Shown here piece by piece: positions 1 through 9,274 of a DNA stretch of 64,000 nt. A model generated the notes under the pieces. It searched no databases. It had not been told where the DNA came from and saw nothing but the letters and a program-made list of their open reading frames with translations. Each line of letters begins with the position of its first letter. Positions within the stretch are counted from its first letter, which is position 1. Where the stretch lies: the NCBI RefSeq assembly GCF_003966155.1, contig NZ_RXNS01000007.1, positions 1 to 64,000 of the forward strand, read 5' to 3'. Source of the stretch: Halomonas nitroreducens (GTDB lineage: Bacteria; Pseudomonadota; Gammaproteobacteria; Pseudomonadales; Halomonadaceae). The translations under genes were made by a program, and so were the position numbers.

Positions 1-71
1 GTGGAGATCATCACCAGCTTGAAGCGGTTTTCGACGTTTTCCAGACAATCTTCGACTGTGACTCGCGCCAT
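1..71 (-). CDS. rpoZ: RNA polymerase omega subunit, N-terminal part
   Basis: Only the first 23 or so codons lie in the window; the gene runs off the left edge. The peptide starts MARVTVEDCLENVENRFKLV, the typical RpoZ N-terminus. Omega binds the beta-prime subunit and helps assemble core RNA polymerase. A purine-rich AGGAAGG ribosome binding site precedes the ATG. It lies downstream of gmk on the same strand, the usual gmk-rpoZ order in gammaproteobacteria. Confidence 0.93.
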   Translation of the reverse strand, partial: MARVTVEDCLENVENRFKLVMIS

Positions 72-156
72 GGAGGCCTTCCTGAATGCTGACGGGCGAA
101 GCCCCGGCCGACGTCGCTGCGCCCCGGGGATTCCACCAATGAATAGATCGGATAGA

Positions 157-888
<732 letters not shown>

Positions 889-2088
889 TCAGGCGGCGGC
901 CGCCCGCAGGCGCGACCGCCGCTCCAGCCGCCGGTCGGCCGCAAACACCAGCAGTCCGCCGAGCGCCAGGCCGGCGCCGACCAGCCCGCTGGCCGACCAG
1001 TCCGCCCCGGCCTTGATGACCATGGCCGCCAGCCAGGCGCCCAGGGCATTGGCGCAGTTGAAGGCGGCATGGTTCATCGAGGCCGCCATGGTCTGAGCGT
1101 CGCCGGCGACGTCCATCAGGCGGGTCTGCAGCGCCGGCCCCAGGGCCATGCTGGTGCCCACCAGGCCGACGAAGATCAGTCCGGCGATCAGCTGATTGGC
1201 GGCGAAGTAGAAGCCGCCCTGGACCACCAGGCACCATGCCAGGATGCCGGGGATCGCCCGGAGCAGGTTCCTGTCGGCGACCCGGGCGCCGACCAGGTTG
1301 CCGAGGATGGTGCCGAGGCCGAAGATCGCCAGCACCCAGGGGCCCAGTGTCTCCTGCATGCCGGCCTGGGTGGCAAGGGTCGGCACCACATAGCTGAACA
1401 CCGCAAACATGCCGCCGAAGCCGATGCTGGCCACGCCCAGGGTGCCCAGTACGCGTCGCTTGAACAGCCCCGACAGCTCGCGGCGGGGGCTGGCCTGGGG
1501 GTTGGACGCCTGGGGGGGCACCCACAGGCGGATCAGCCCGGCGGTGGCCAGGGCAATGCCGCCGACGCCGGCGAAGGCTACCGGCCAGCCGAGCCACTGT
1601 CCGGCCCAGGTGGCCAGCGGCGCCCCTACCACGATGGCGCTGGTCAGGCCGAGCATCACCCGGCTGACCGCCCGGGCGCGCTGGTCGATGGGCACGGCCG
1701 CCGCGGCCACCAGGGCGGCAACGCCGAAGTAGGCGCCGTGGGGCAGGCCGGCGAGGAAGCGCAGGCCGACGAAGGGCCAGAAGGTCGTGGCCAGGGCGCT
1801 GGCGAGGTTACCGACGGCGAAGACCAGCATCAGCGCGATCAGCAGGGCGCGACGCGGGACCCGGGCGGCCAGGGCCGCGATCAGCGGGGCGCCCACGACC
1901 ACGCCGAGGGCATAGCTGGAGATGGCGTAGCCGACATCGGCGGTGGCCACCTGAAGATCGGCGGCGACCCGGTTCATCAGGCCCATGATCACGAACTCGC
2001 TGGTGCCGATGCCGAAGCCGCCGAGGGCCAGTGCCAGCTCGGCCAGACGGGGGTGGCGCGCCTCGGCGCCGGTAATGGGGGACGCCAT
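889..2088 (-). CDS. MFS transporter of the DHA1 / AraJ-YdhP type
   Basis: A 399-residue protein with about 12 hydrophobic segments, typical of the major facilitator superfamily. The N-terminal run ALALGGFGIGTSEFVIMGLM and the following RVAADLQV segment resemble sugar- or drug-efflux permeases of the AraJ/YdhP group. Substrate cannot be told from sequence. A good AGGAG site precedes the ATG at 2088. It follows glsA on the same strand after about 150 bp of AT-rich DNA that probably holds its own promoter, so it need not belong to the glutamine block upstream. Confidence 0.85.
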   Translation of the reverse strand: MASPITGAEARHPRLAELALALGGFGIGTSEFVIMGLMNRVAADLQVATADVGYAISSYALGVVVGAPLIAALAARVPRRALLIALMLVFAVGNLASALATTFWPFVGLRFLAGLPHGAYFGVAALVAAAAVPIDQRARAVSRVMLGLTSAIVVGAPLATWAGQWLGWPVAFAGVGGIALATAGLIRLWVPPQASNPQASPRRELSGLFKRRVLGTLGVASIGFGGMFAVFSYVVPTLATQAGMQETLGPWVLAIFGLGTILGNLVGARVADRNLLRAIPGILAWCLVVQGGFYFAANQLIAGLIFVGLVGTSMALGPALQTRLMDVAGDAQTMAASMNHAAFNCANALGAWLAAMVIKAGADWSASGLVGAGLALGGLLVFAADRRLERRSRLRAAAA

Positions 2089-2239
2089 GGCGGCTCCTCT
2101 CCTGGGCAGGCGCTCCCGCGGGGCAGGAAGCGAGGAAAATGACTAAAACTTGAGGCGAAAGTATAGGGGTGTGGCCCGCTATCTGCGAGAAGTTGTGGGT
2201 ATTTTTAAGTAATAAAACTACATTCAGTCAGGGGAGAGG

Positions 2240-3232
2240 TCAGGGCGCCGGTGGCGAGGAAAACCGGGTGGCGCCCGGTGACCAGCGGCCGAGCCCCTCG
2301 GCAACGCGTTCCAGGGCGTACTGGGCGGCCACCGAGTTGCCGCTGGCATCGAGCGCCGGCGACCAGGCACAGATCGACATCTGCCCGGGGACGATGGCGA
2401 CGATGCCGCCGCCCACGCCACTCTTCGCCGGCAGCCCCACGCGGTAGGCGAAGTCACCCGCGGCGTCGTACATCCCGGAGGTGAACATCAGTGCATTGAT
2501 GCGCTGCGCCATGGCGGGGGGGACGAAGCGCTCGCCCGTGGTCAGTGCCCGGCCATCGGCCGCCAGGTAGTTCAGGGCCACGGCGAGATCGCGGCAGCTC
2601 ATACGCAGAGCGCAGCAGGCGAAATAGGTCTCCAGCACCTCGTCGACCTCGTTGTCGAGGTTGCCGAAGGCCTTCATCAGGTAGGCCGCGGCGGCATTGC
2701 GGGCGCGATGACGCCATTCCGACCCCAGGACCTCGTGGTCGATCAGCACCCGCGGATTGCCCGACAGGGTCCTGGCGATGTCCTGGAGGTGTTTCGACGG
2801 CGTGGCGAAGGCGCTGACCAGGTGGTCGGCGACCACGATGGCCCCGGCGTTGATGAAGGGGTTGCGGGGCTTGCCGCCCTCGGTCTCCAGCTGCATCAGG
2901 GAGTTGAACGGCATGCCCGATGGGTTGAGGCCGACGCGCCGCCACAGGACATCCCCGTGGGTGCGCAGCGCCAGGCTCAGCAGCAGTACCTTCGACAGGC
3001 TCTGGATCGAGAAGGGCATCCCGGCGTCGCCGGCTGTATAGAGGTTGCCGTCGTTGGTGCACAGGGCGAGACCGAAGCGTTCAGGGTCCTGGTCCGCCAG
3101 GGCCGGGATATAGTCGGCGACCCGGCCCGTGCCGAGTCGCGACCTGGCACGCTCGGCGATCTCGTCCACCCAGGCCTGAAGCGCCGGCGAACTGCCGGGC
3201 CGCGGCCGGGCGGTGTGGGAGGGAGTGGTCAT
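2240..3232 (-). CDS. glsA: Glutaminase (serine beta-lactamase-like fold)
   Basis: Hydrolyses L-glutamine to glutamate and ammonia in the cytoplasm. The 330-residue length and the motifs FSIQSLSKVL (SxxK nucleophile region near residue 75), GGKPRNPFINAGAI and AKSGVGGGI near the C-terminus are diagnostic of the GlsA/YbaS family. It lies 54 bp downstream of a sodium:amino acid symporter on the same strand, with a GC-rich hairpin between them. This suggests co-transcription and a pathway of glutamine import followed by deamidation. The N-terminal 20 residues are Pro/Arg/Ser-rich and not conserved in the family. Confidence 0.94.
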   Translation of the reverse strand: MTTPSHTARPRPGSSPALQAWVDEIAERARSRLGTGRVADYIPALADQDPERFGLALCTNDGNLYTAGDAGMPFSIQSLSKVLLLSLALRTHGDVLWRRVGLNPSGMPFNSLMQLETEGGKPRNPFINAGAIVVADHLVSAFATPSKHLQDIARTLSGNPRVLIDHEVLGSEWRHRARNAAAAYLMKAFGNLDNEVDEVLETYFACCALRMSCRDLAVALNYLAADGRALTTGERFVPPAMAQRINALMFTSGMYDAAGDFAYRVGLPAKSGVGGGIVAIVPGQMSICAWSPALDASGNSVAAQYALERVAEGLGRWSPGATRFSSPPAP

Positions 3233-3256
3233 CCTGGGACCTCGGCTGGCGGGAAA

Positions 3257-3278
3257 GGGCCCGGACGACGCCGGGCCC
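3257..3278 (-). terminator. GC-rich hairpin between symporter and glutaminase genes
   Basis: GGGCCCGG (3257-3264) pairs with CCGGGCCC (3271-3278) across a 6-nt loop. Read on the minus strand the stem is followed by a short TTT. There is no real U-tract, so it is more likely a partial terminator or processing site, reducing glutaminase relative to transporter, than a full stop. Confidence 0.4.
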
Positions 3279-3286
3279 TGGTCGGT

Positions 3287-4753
3287 TCACCGGGTGGCCG
3301 GTGCGGCCGCGGCGGCCCGCTGGGCCCGTTTGCGGTCCTCGGGCTCGATCTCCCAGGCAGCCGGATCAACGTTCAGGTCGTCGAAGGTGGCGGCGTCGAA
3401 GATCGGCTGTTTCACCCCGGCCTGGATCTGGTCGTCGAAGTCACGCATGAAGCGCAATCCCGGCTTGAACAGCAGGATCAGGGCGATGAGGTTCGCCAGG
3501 GCCAGCAGGCCCATGGTGGTATCGGCGAAGGCGAAGATGGTGCCCAGGTCGGTCGTCGCCCCCCAGGTGCACAGGCCGATGATGGTCAGCCGGAAGGCGT
3601 TGAACAGCGTGCGGTTGCGGTGGCTGAAGAAGTCGAGGCTGTTCTCGCCCAGATAGTAGTTGTAGAGGATGGTGCTGAAACCGAACAGCAGCAGCGCAAT
3701 GCTGACAAAGCTGCGGCCCCACTCCCCCACATGGTCGGCCAGCGACGCCTGGGTCAGGGCAATGCCGTCGATCCCGGCGCCGGCGGCCGGGTCATAGGCC
3801 CCGCCGAGCAGGATGATGAAGGCCGTGGCCGAGCAGATGATCATGGTGTCGATGAACACCGAGAAGGCCTGGACGATACCCTGGTTGATGGGGTGCGGCA
3901 CATAGGCGACGGCGGCGACGTTCGGCGCGCTGCCTAGCCCCGCCTCGTTGGAGAACAGGCCGCGCTTGACCCCCATCAGGATCGCCGCGCCGATGCCGCC
4001 GCCGATGGCCGGCTCGAGGCCGAAGGCGCTGTTGACGATCAGGGCGATGACGTCGGGCAGCTGGGTGATGTTCAGGCCCAGCACCACCAGGGCGATCAGC
4101 AGGTAGCCACCCGCCATCACCGGGACCAGCACCTCGGTGACCCGGGCGATCCGCTTGACGCCGCCGAAGATGATCAGGCCCACCAGCAGGGCCAGGGCGA
4201 GGCCGCTGTAGAGCACGGGCACGCCGAAGGCATCGTCGAAGGAGGTGGCCACGGCGTAGGATTGCAGGGCGGTGAAGGCGAAGCCGAAGGTGGCCAGCAG
4301 CAGCACCGAGTAGAGGCCGGCCAGCCAGGTCCAGCGACGGCCGAGCCCGCGGGCGATGTAGCGGGCCGGGCCGCCGCGATAGGTGCCGTCGGGCTCGGCG
4401 GTCTTGTAGGCCTGGGCCAGGGTGCACTCGAGGAAGCTGGTGGCCATGCCCATCAGGCCGACCACCCACATCCAGAACACGGCGCCCGGGCCGCCGAGGG
4501 TGATGGCCACGGCGACGCCGGCGATGTTGCCGCCGCCGACCCGGCCGGCCACCGACAGCAGCAGGGCCTGGAAGGAGCTCAGGTGGCCGTGCTGGTCGCG
4601 CTTGAAGGCCTGGCTGGCGCTGAGGATCCGGAACATGCGCCCGAAGTAGCGGAACTGGACGCAGCGGGAGGCCAGGGTGAAGCCGATTCCGACGGCGACC
4701 AGCAAGGCGATCAGCACCTTGCCCCATAGCAGGTCATTGATCAGGTCCAGCAT
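3287..4753 (-). CDS. Sodium/alanine-glycine-type (AGCS) amino acid symporter
   Basis: A multi-pass inner-membrane protein of 488 residues in the alanine/glycine:cation symporter family. Family landmarks include VGGGNIAGVAVAITLGGPGA near the N-terminus, GGPARYIARGL and the SNEAGLGSAPN motif near the middle. The start at 4753 (MLDLINDLLWGK) has a GGAGG site about 6 nt upstream; an in-frame ATG nine codons earlier does not. A sigma-54 promoter lies about 150 bp upstream and glsA follows directly. The true substrate may therefore be glutamine rather than alanine; that is inference from context. Confidence 0.9.
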   Translation of the reverse strand: MLDLINDLLWGKVLIALLVAVGIGFTLASRCVQFRYFGRMFRILSASQAFKRDQHGHLSSFQALLLSVAGRVGGGNIAGVAVAITLGGPGAVFWMWVVGLMGMATSFLECTLAQAYKTAEPDGTYRGGPARYIARGLGRRWTWLAGLYSVLLLATFGFAFTALQSYAVATSFDDAFGVPVLYSGLALALLVGLIIFGGVKRIARVTEVLVPVMAGGYLLIALVVLGLNITQLPDVIALIVNSAFGLEPAIGGGIGAAILMGVKRGLFSNEAGLGSAPNVAAVAYVPHPINQGIVQAFSVFIDTMIICSATAFIILLGGAYDPAAGAGIDGIALTQASLADHVGEWGRSFVSIALLLFGFSTILYNYYLGENSLDFFSHRNRTLFNAFRLTIIGLCTWGATTDLGTIFAFADTTMGLLALANLIALILLFKPGLRFMRDFDDQIQAGVKQPIFDAATFDDLNVDPAAWEIEPEDRKRAQRAAAAAPATR

Positions 4754-4866
4754 TCGACACCTCCCTGCGTTGTGGCGCACTGGGTGGTGCCGGTTGGCGT
4801 CGCGGCCATGGCGGCTGCAATCGTTGTTGTTGGCATCGGTCGTCGAACCTCTTGCTCTTGGAATTG

Positions 4867-4892
4867 GGGTGGCTCCCGGCGGGGAGCCACCC
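4867..4892 (-). promoter_or_regulatory. Perfect hairpin at the predicted 5' end of the symporter mRNA
   Basis: GGGTGGCTCCC (4867-4877) pairs perfectly with GGGAGCCACCC (4882-4892), an 11-bp stem with a 4-nt loop. The predicted transcription start from the sigma-54 promoter falls near 4890, so the hairpin would form the very 5' end of the transcript. Possible roles are mRNA stabilisation or a regulatory leader; it has no U-tract. Confidence 0.5.
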
Positions 4893-4900
4893 TATCTAGA

Positions 4901-4916
4901 GGCAAGGCGCGTGCCA
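4901..4916 (-). promoter_or_regulatory. Sigma-54 (RpoN) promoter for the symporter-glutaminase operon
   Basis: On the minus strand the sequence reads TGGCACG-CGCC-TTGCC. This matches the RpoN consensus TGGCACG-N4-TTGCW in all but the last base and has the required GG-N10-GC spacing. It lies about 150 bp before the symporter ATG, next to a gene for a sigma-54-dependent activator. Confidence 0.85.
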
Positions 4917-4991
4917 GCGGAGTGCTTTTAATCTAGATGACTGAATTAAAAGCTGTTTCAGGTGATTCAGGTGGCGGGTGGTGGTGCCGAA

Positions 4992-5097
4992 GGGGTATAA
5001 CCCTGAACCGGCTCGCACCGGGATTTTCTGTGTAAATAATTGAAATAAAAGGAATTGATCGAGGGTATAACCTGGGTTATGAGCGCAGGAAGGTTAT
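4992..5097. promoter_or_regulatory. Repeated TATAACC sites, probable activator-binding (UAS) region
   Basis: Three copies of the core TATAACC occur: in GGGTATAACCC (4993-5003), in GGGTATAACC (5063-5072), and inverted in GGTTATA (5092-5098, overlapping the regulator's stop codon). The second copy is part of a palindrome, ATAACC-TG-GGTTAT (5067-5080). They sit roughly 100-205 bp upstream of the predicted start of the sigma-54 transcript, the usual place for enhancer sites. Binding by the adjacent response regulator is inferred. Confidence 0.55.
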
Positions 5098-6521
5098 AGG
5101 GGTTCATGCCCCGAGTCGCGCAGCTTCTTCAGCCGCTTGCTCAGCGCCGGCTGGGAGATGCCCAGCAGACGCGAGGCGATGGACTGGTTGTCCTCGGCGC
5201 GACGCATGGCCTCGCGGACCAGCAGGTCGGCGACCTCGTGCAGCGTCGGCAGGGGCTCGTCCGGGGCGAAGACGGCGCGCTCGGTGGACGCCTCGGCCGT
5301 CGCTGGGAGATGGGGTCGGCCGGAGGCGATGGCGCGCTTGAACACCTCCATGGACAGCGTCCGCGAGCGGTGGACGCTCATGGCGTCATAGGCCATGGCG
5401 CGCAGCTCGCGCACGTTGCCGGGGAAGGCATAGTTGGCCAGCAGCACCGGCAATTCGGGGGGATAGGTCGGTGGCGTCTTGCCGAGCTCGTCGGCGGCTT
5501 CGGCGAGAAAATGGTCCATCAGCAGCGGGATATCCCCCTTGCGCTGGCGCAGCGGGGGAATCCACACTTGGTGGGTGCGCAGCCGGTAGTAGAGATCCTT
5601 GCGGAAGCCGCCGTCTCGCTGCCGCGCGTCGAGGTCGTGATGCGTCGCCACCACGATGCGCGCCCGGGCTCGCTTGGGGCGATCGCTGCCCAGGGGGTAG
5701 TACTCGCCCTCCTGCAGCAGTCGCAGCAGCTTGACCTGGGAGGCCGGGCTCAGGTCACCGATCTCGTCGAGAAACAGGGTGCCGTCCGCCGCCTGCTCGA
5801 CCATCCCGGCCCGGGGGCGATCGGCCCCGGTGAAGGCTCCCCTCTGGTGGCCGAACAGGGTGTCGGCGAAGACGTTGTCATCGAGCCCCGCCGCATTGAC
5901 GCAGACCAGCGGGCCACGGCGGCCACTCAGCGCATGGGCTGCTCGGGCGATCAGCTCCTTGCCGACCCCGCTCTCGCCACCGATCAGCAGCGGCTGGCCG
6001 CTCGGTGCCACCGACTCGAGGTACTGGAAGACCGAGCGCATGGCCTTGTCGTCAGTGATGAGATCGGCAAAGGCCTCGGGGTGTTCCAGGGTGTCATTGA
6101 GGAAACGCCGACGCAGCTCCAGGTTTTCCTGGCGCAGCTCCTGCAGGCGAATGGCCCGCTTGATGCCCTCGATCAGTCGGCTCTGTTCGTCGGTCTTGAC
6201 GAAGTAGTCGAAGGCCCCGTACTTGATGCACTCGACGGCGGTCTCCACCTGGTTCAGGCCGCTGATCACGATCACGCCAACGTCGGGGTGCTCCTCGACG
6301 ATGCGCCTGAGCAGTGCCTCGCCCGACAGGTGGGGCATGGTGAGGTCCAGGGTCACCAGGCCGATGTTCTCCCGTGACAGGATGTCCATCACCTGACGGC
6401 TGTCCTGGCAGCGATGGAGGTGGTTGATGCCGCCACTGCGCTCCAGAGCGATGCTCAGGCTGCGCAGGAAGGAGGGTTCGTCATCGACCAGCAGCAGGCC
6501 GAAGGCAGGATAGAGGTTCAT
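5094..6521 (-). CDS. NtrC-family sigma-54-dependent response regulator
   Basis: A 475-residue protein with three domains. An N-terminal receiver domain has acidic residues D13 and D14 and phospho-acceptor D59 in VTLDLTMPHLSG. A central AAA+ domain has Walker A GESGVGKE, the sigma-54 contact loop GAFTGA and Walker B LFLDEIGDL. A C-terminal Fis-type helix-turn-helix includes SRLLGISQPALSKRLKKL. The start at 6521 overlaps the sensor kinase stop by 4 bp (ATGA), so the two are translationally coupled. It should activate RNA polymerase-sigma-54; the strong sigma-54 promoter just beyond its own 3' end is the obvious target. Confidence 0.93.
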   Translation of the reverse strand: MNLYPAFGLLLVDDEPSFLRSLSIALERSGGINHLHRCQDSRQVMDILSRENIGLVTLDLTMPHLSGEALLRRIVEEHPDVGVIVISGLNQVETAVECIKYGAFDYFVKTDEQSRLIEGIKRAIRLQELRQENLELRRRFLNDTLEHPEAFADLITDDKAMRSVFQYLESVAPSGQPLLIGGESGVGKELIARAAHALSGRRGPLVCVNAAGLDDNVFADTLFGHQRGAFTGADRPRAGMVEQAADGTLFLDEIGDLSPASQVKLLRLLQEGEYYPLGSDRPKRARARIVVATHHDLDARQRDGGFRKDLYYRLRTHQVWIPPLRQRKGDIPLLMDHFLAEAADELGKTPPTYPPELPVLLANYAFPGNVRELRAMAYDAMSVHRSRTLSMEVFKRAIASGRPHLPATAEASTERAVFAPDEPLPTLHEVADLLVREAMRRAEDNQSIASRLLGISQPALSKRLKKLRDSGHEPL

Positions 6522-8293
6522 GCTCGTCGCTCGTCCTGATCGGAGGTGTCGTCGTCGGTCGGCTCTACGGGCAGCGTCAGGGTGACGGTGGTGCCCTCCC
6601 CGGGGCATGAAGCGAAGGTCAGGTCGCCGCCATGCTCGCGGACGATGCCGGCGGAGACCGATAGCCCCAGGCCGGTGCCGCCGCTCTCGCGCCGGGTGGT
6701 GAAGAAGGGATCGGTCAGCCGGGAGAGTGTCGCCGGATCGATGCCCCGTCCCTCGTCGCGCACTTCCAGCAGCACCACCCGGCGCTCGGCAAGGTGGCGG
6801 GTGACCAGGACGAGCGTCTGCCCGCGGTGATCGAGGGCCTGGCAGGCATTCAGCACCAGGTTGATCACTACCTGCTCGATGCGCTGGGCATTGCCCCGCA
6901 CGGTGGGCAGGTTGCCCGCGTAGTGCGTCTCGACGCGGTCGGTGGCCTGGCGGATCGAGTTGTCGACCAGCCGCAGCGCGGTCTTGACCACCTCGTCGAG
7001 GTGGAGGTCCTCGCCGAGGTCGCGACTGCCCTGGCGGGCGAAGTCCTTGAGGTCGCCGACGATGCGCTTGATGCGTTGGGTGCCCTTCAGCATCTCGTCG
7101 AGCATCGAGGGCACCTCGTCGCGCATGCGCGAGTAGGGCAGGCCACCGAACGGGAAGTCACCGTGTTGGCGATAGTGGGCCTCGAGAATGGGATGGGCAT
7201 CGTCATAGGCATCCCGCAGCACCGGCAGGTTCAGCAGCAGCAGGCCGCTGGGGTTGTTGATCTCGTGGGCGACGCCGGAGACCAGGATGCCCAGCGAGGT
7301 CATCTTGTCGGCCTGGATCAGCTGCTGCTGCTGCCGGCGCAGTTCCTCGGTGCGGCTGGCCACTTCGCGCTTGAGCATGCGGTTCCAGACCACGATGCCA
7401 CCCAGGATCAGCAGCAGCAGCGCCGAGGCGATGGCGCCGATCAGGCCGAGCCGCTTCCACGGCAGGCCCTCGCCCTGCTCCAGCGGCCCCAGCCACTTGT
7501 CGTAGATGGCCTGGTGGCGGCCGGTGTTCTTGAGGATGGCCAGCCCCTCGCTGAACTGGGCCAGCACATCGGCATTGCCCGCTTTCACCGCATAGCCGTA
7601 ACGCAGCGAGAAGGGGCGAGCGACCGGCACCAGGTTGGTCAGCCCCAGTTCGCGGCTGAGGTACAGTGCCGGGAGATTGGCCACCAGGGCATAGTCGTGC
7701 TGGCCGGCGGCGAGGGCGCGCAGCGCGTCGGCATGCGTGTCGGTGGGGAACAGCTCGGCTCCCACCTCTTGCCCGATCAGCAGATCCTGCATGATGTCGC
7801 CGCGCTGTACGATCACCTCCTTGCCACGCAGAGCCCCCAGGCCTTCCACGGGGGACGTACCGCGACGGGCGAAGATCGACTGGTGGACGATGGCGTGGGG
7901 TGGGGCGAAATCGAAGCTGGCGTCGCGATCCTCGGAGTAGGACATGCCCTCCAGGACATCGATCTCGCCGGTTTCCAGCCGGCGGCGCATCTCGCTCCAG
8001 GGGCCCAGCTCGATGCGCACCTCGATGCCCATCACCTCGGCAATGGCCCGGGTCAGCTCCACGTTGTAGCCGGCGGGGCGACCGTCCTCGTCGAGAAACT
8101 CGTAAGGTGGATGATAGTGGTCGCCGCCGACCACGATCACCCGGTCGGCGTTGTCCGAGGCCGCGCCGGCACTTGGCTGCCCCCAGCCGGTCGCGGGCGC
8201 CGCGACCAGGCCGACGAATACCAGGATCGCCGCCAGCCAGGCCAAAAGGCGGGGCACGCCTGGCCAGGGAGAGCCGCTCGACGTCACGCTCAT
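6518..8293 (-). CDS. Sensor histidine kinase with fused periplasmic amino-acid-binding domain
   Basis: A 591-residue hybrid. An N-terminal hydrophobic segment (about residues 15-32) leads into a periplasmic SBP_bac_3 domain (about 48-270; ...HYHPPYEFLDEDGRPAGYNVEL...) of the family that binds polar amino acids in ABC systems. One transmembrane helix follows (about 282-303), then a coiled stretch, an H-box (GVAHEINNP) and an HATPase domain with N, G1 and G2 motifs (NLVLNACQALDHRGQ, DEGRGID, GGTGLGLSV). It is encoded 7 bp after yicC and overlaps the regulator gene. The likely signal is an extracellular amino acid such as glutamine. Confidence 0.92.
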   Translation of the reverse strand: MSVTSSGSPWPGVPRLLAWLAAILVFVGLVAAPATGWGQPSAGAASDNADRVIVVGGDHYHPPYEFLDEDGRPAGYNVELTRAIAEVMGIEVRIELGPWSEMRRRLETGEIDVLEGMSYSEDRDASFDFAPPHAIVHQSIFARRGTSPVEGLGALRGKEVIVQRGDIMQDLLIGQEVGAELFPTDTHADALRALAAGQHDYALVANLPALYLSRELGLTNLVPVARPFSLRYGYAVKAGNADVLAQFSEGLAILKNTGRHQAIYDKWLGPLEQGEGLPWKRLGLIGAIASALLLLILGGIVVWNRMLKREVASRTEELRRQQQQLIQADKMTSLGILVSGVAHEINNPSGLLLLNLPVLRDAYDDAHPILEAHYRQHGDFPFGGLPYSRMRDEVPSMLDEMLKGTQRIKRIVGDLKDFARQGSRDLGEDLHLDEVVKTALRLVDNSIRQATDRVETHYAGNLPTVRGNAQRIEQVVINLVLNACQALDHRGQTLVLVTRHLAERRVVLLEVRDEGRGIDPATLSRLTDPFFTTRRESGGTGLGLSVSAGIVREHGGDLTFASCPGEGTTVTLTLPVEPTDDDTSDQDERRA

Positions 8294-8300
8294 GCGTGTC

Positions 8301-9164
8301 CTACTCGATGTTCTGGATCTGCTCGCGCATCTGCTCGATCAGCACCTTGAGCTCCACGGCGCAGCGCGTCGATTCGGCGACCACCGATTTCGACGACAGG
8401 GTATTGGCCTCGCGGTTGAGTTCCTGCATCAGGAAGTCGAGGCGCCGGCCGATCGGGCCTTTCTGCTTGAGCTGGCGCTCCACCTCCAGGACATGAGTCT
8501 CCAGGCGATCGAGCTCCTCGGCCACGTCGGCCTTCTGGGCGAGCAGCACCAGCTCGGCCTCCAGGCGCTGGGGGTCGAGCTCGGTGCGCATGGCCTCGAG
8601 GCGTTCGAGCAGCTGGTGGCGCTGGCGCTCGAGAATCTCCGGCAGCAACCGACGGACCTCGGCCACCTGGACGCGGATGGCCGCGAGGCGCTCGCGGATG
8701 AGGGCGGCGAGCTGCTCGCCCTCCCGGGCGCGGCCGGCGACCAGGTCGTCCAGGGCGGCGCCGAACAGCGCCCTGGCCTCGGCCTTGATGGCCTCCATGT
8801 CCGGGCCCGGGGTGTCGAGGACGCCGGGATGGTCGAGCAGTGACAGGGCGTCGGGCATGGCGGCCGTGGGGACGGTCTTGCGGACCTCGCCGAGGGCGGC
8901 GGCCAGGGCTTCCAGGCGCGGGCGGTTGACCGCCAGGCCGCTGTCGCCGTCGGCGGGGTCGAAGCGCAGCTGGCACTCCACCTTGCCCCGGGCCAGGCGA
9001 CTGCGCAGGGCGTCGCGGAAGCCGGGCTCCAGGTCGCGAAGGGTCTCCGGCAGGCGGAAGTGGGGTTCGAGATAGCGCTGGTTGACCGAGCGCAGCTCCA
9101 GCTGCAGCCGGCCCCAGTCGGCGTCGCGGTCCTGCCGCGAAAAGGCCGTCATGCTGTGGACCAT
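8301..9164 (-). CDS. yicC: YicC-family endoribonuclease
   Basis: A 287-residue cytoplasmic protein starting MVHSMTAFSRQDRDADWG, with the conserved LELRSVNQRYLEPHFRLPE segment near the N-terminus and DFLMQELNREANTLSSKS near the C-terminus; both are hallmarks of YicC, shown in E. coli to act as an endoribonuclease. The ATG at 9164 has an AGGAG site; upstream in-frame codons would run through the promoter region. It is divergent from rph, a common arrangement, but its 3' end abuts a sensor kinase gene rather than gmk. Confidence 0.93.
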   Translation of the reverse strand: MVHSMTAFSRQDRDADWGRLQLELRSVNQRYLEPHFRLPETLRDLEPGFRDALRSRLARGKVECQLRFDPADGDSGLAVNRPRLEALAAALGEVRKTVPTAAMPDALSLLDHPGVLDTPGPDMEAIKAEARALFGAALDDLVAGRAREGEQLAALIRERLAAIRVQVAEVRRLLPEILERQRHQLLERLEAMRTELDPQRLEAELVLLAQKADVAEELDRLETHVLEVERQLKQKGPIGRRLDFLMQELNREANTLSSKSVVAESTRCAVELKVLIEQMREQIQNIE

Positions 9165-9274
9165 CGGGGGACTCCTGATGCGCAGGCGATTGGTCAGGCA
9201 GTGTAAACGATTCTGCCGGCAGACCGTGTAGAATGGCGGCCAATCCATTCACTCCCGACTTCGAGAGAGGTGCC

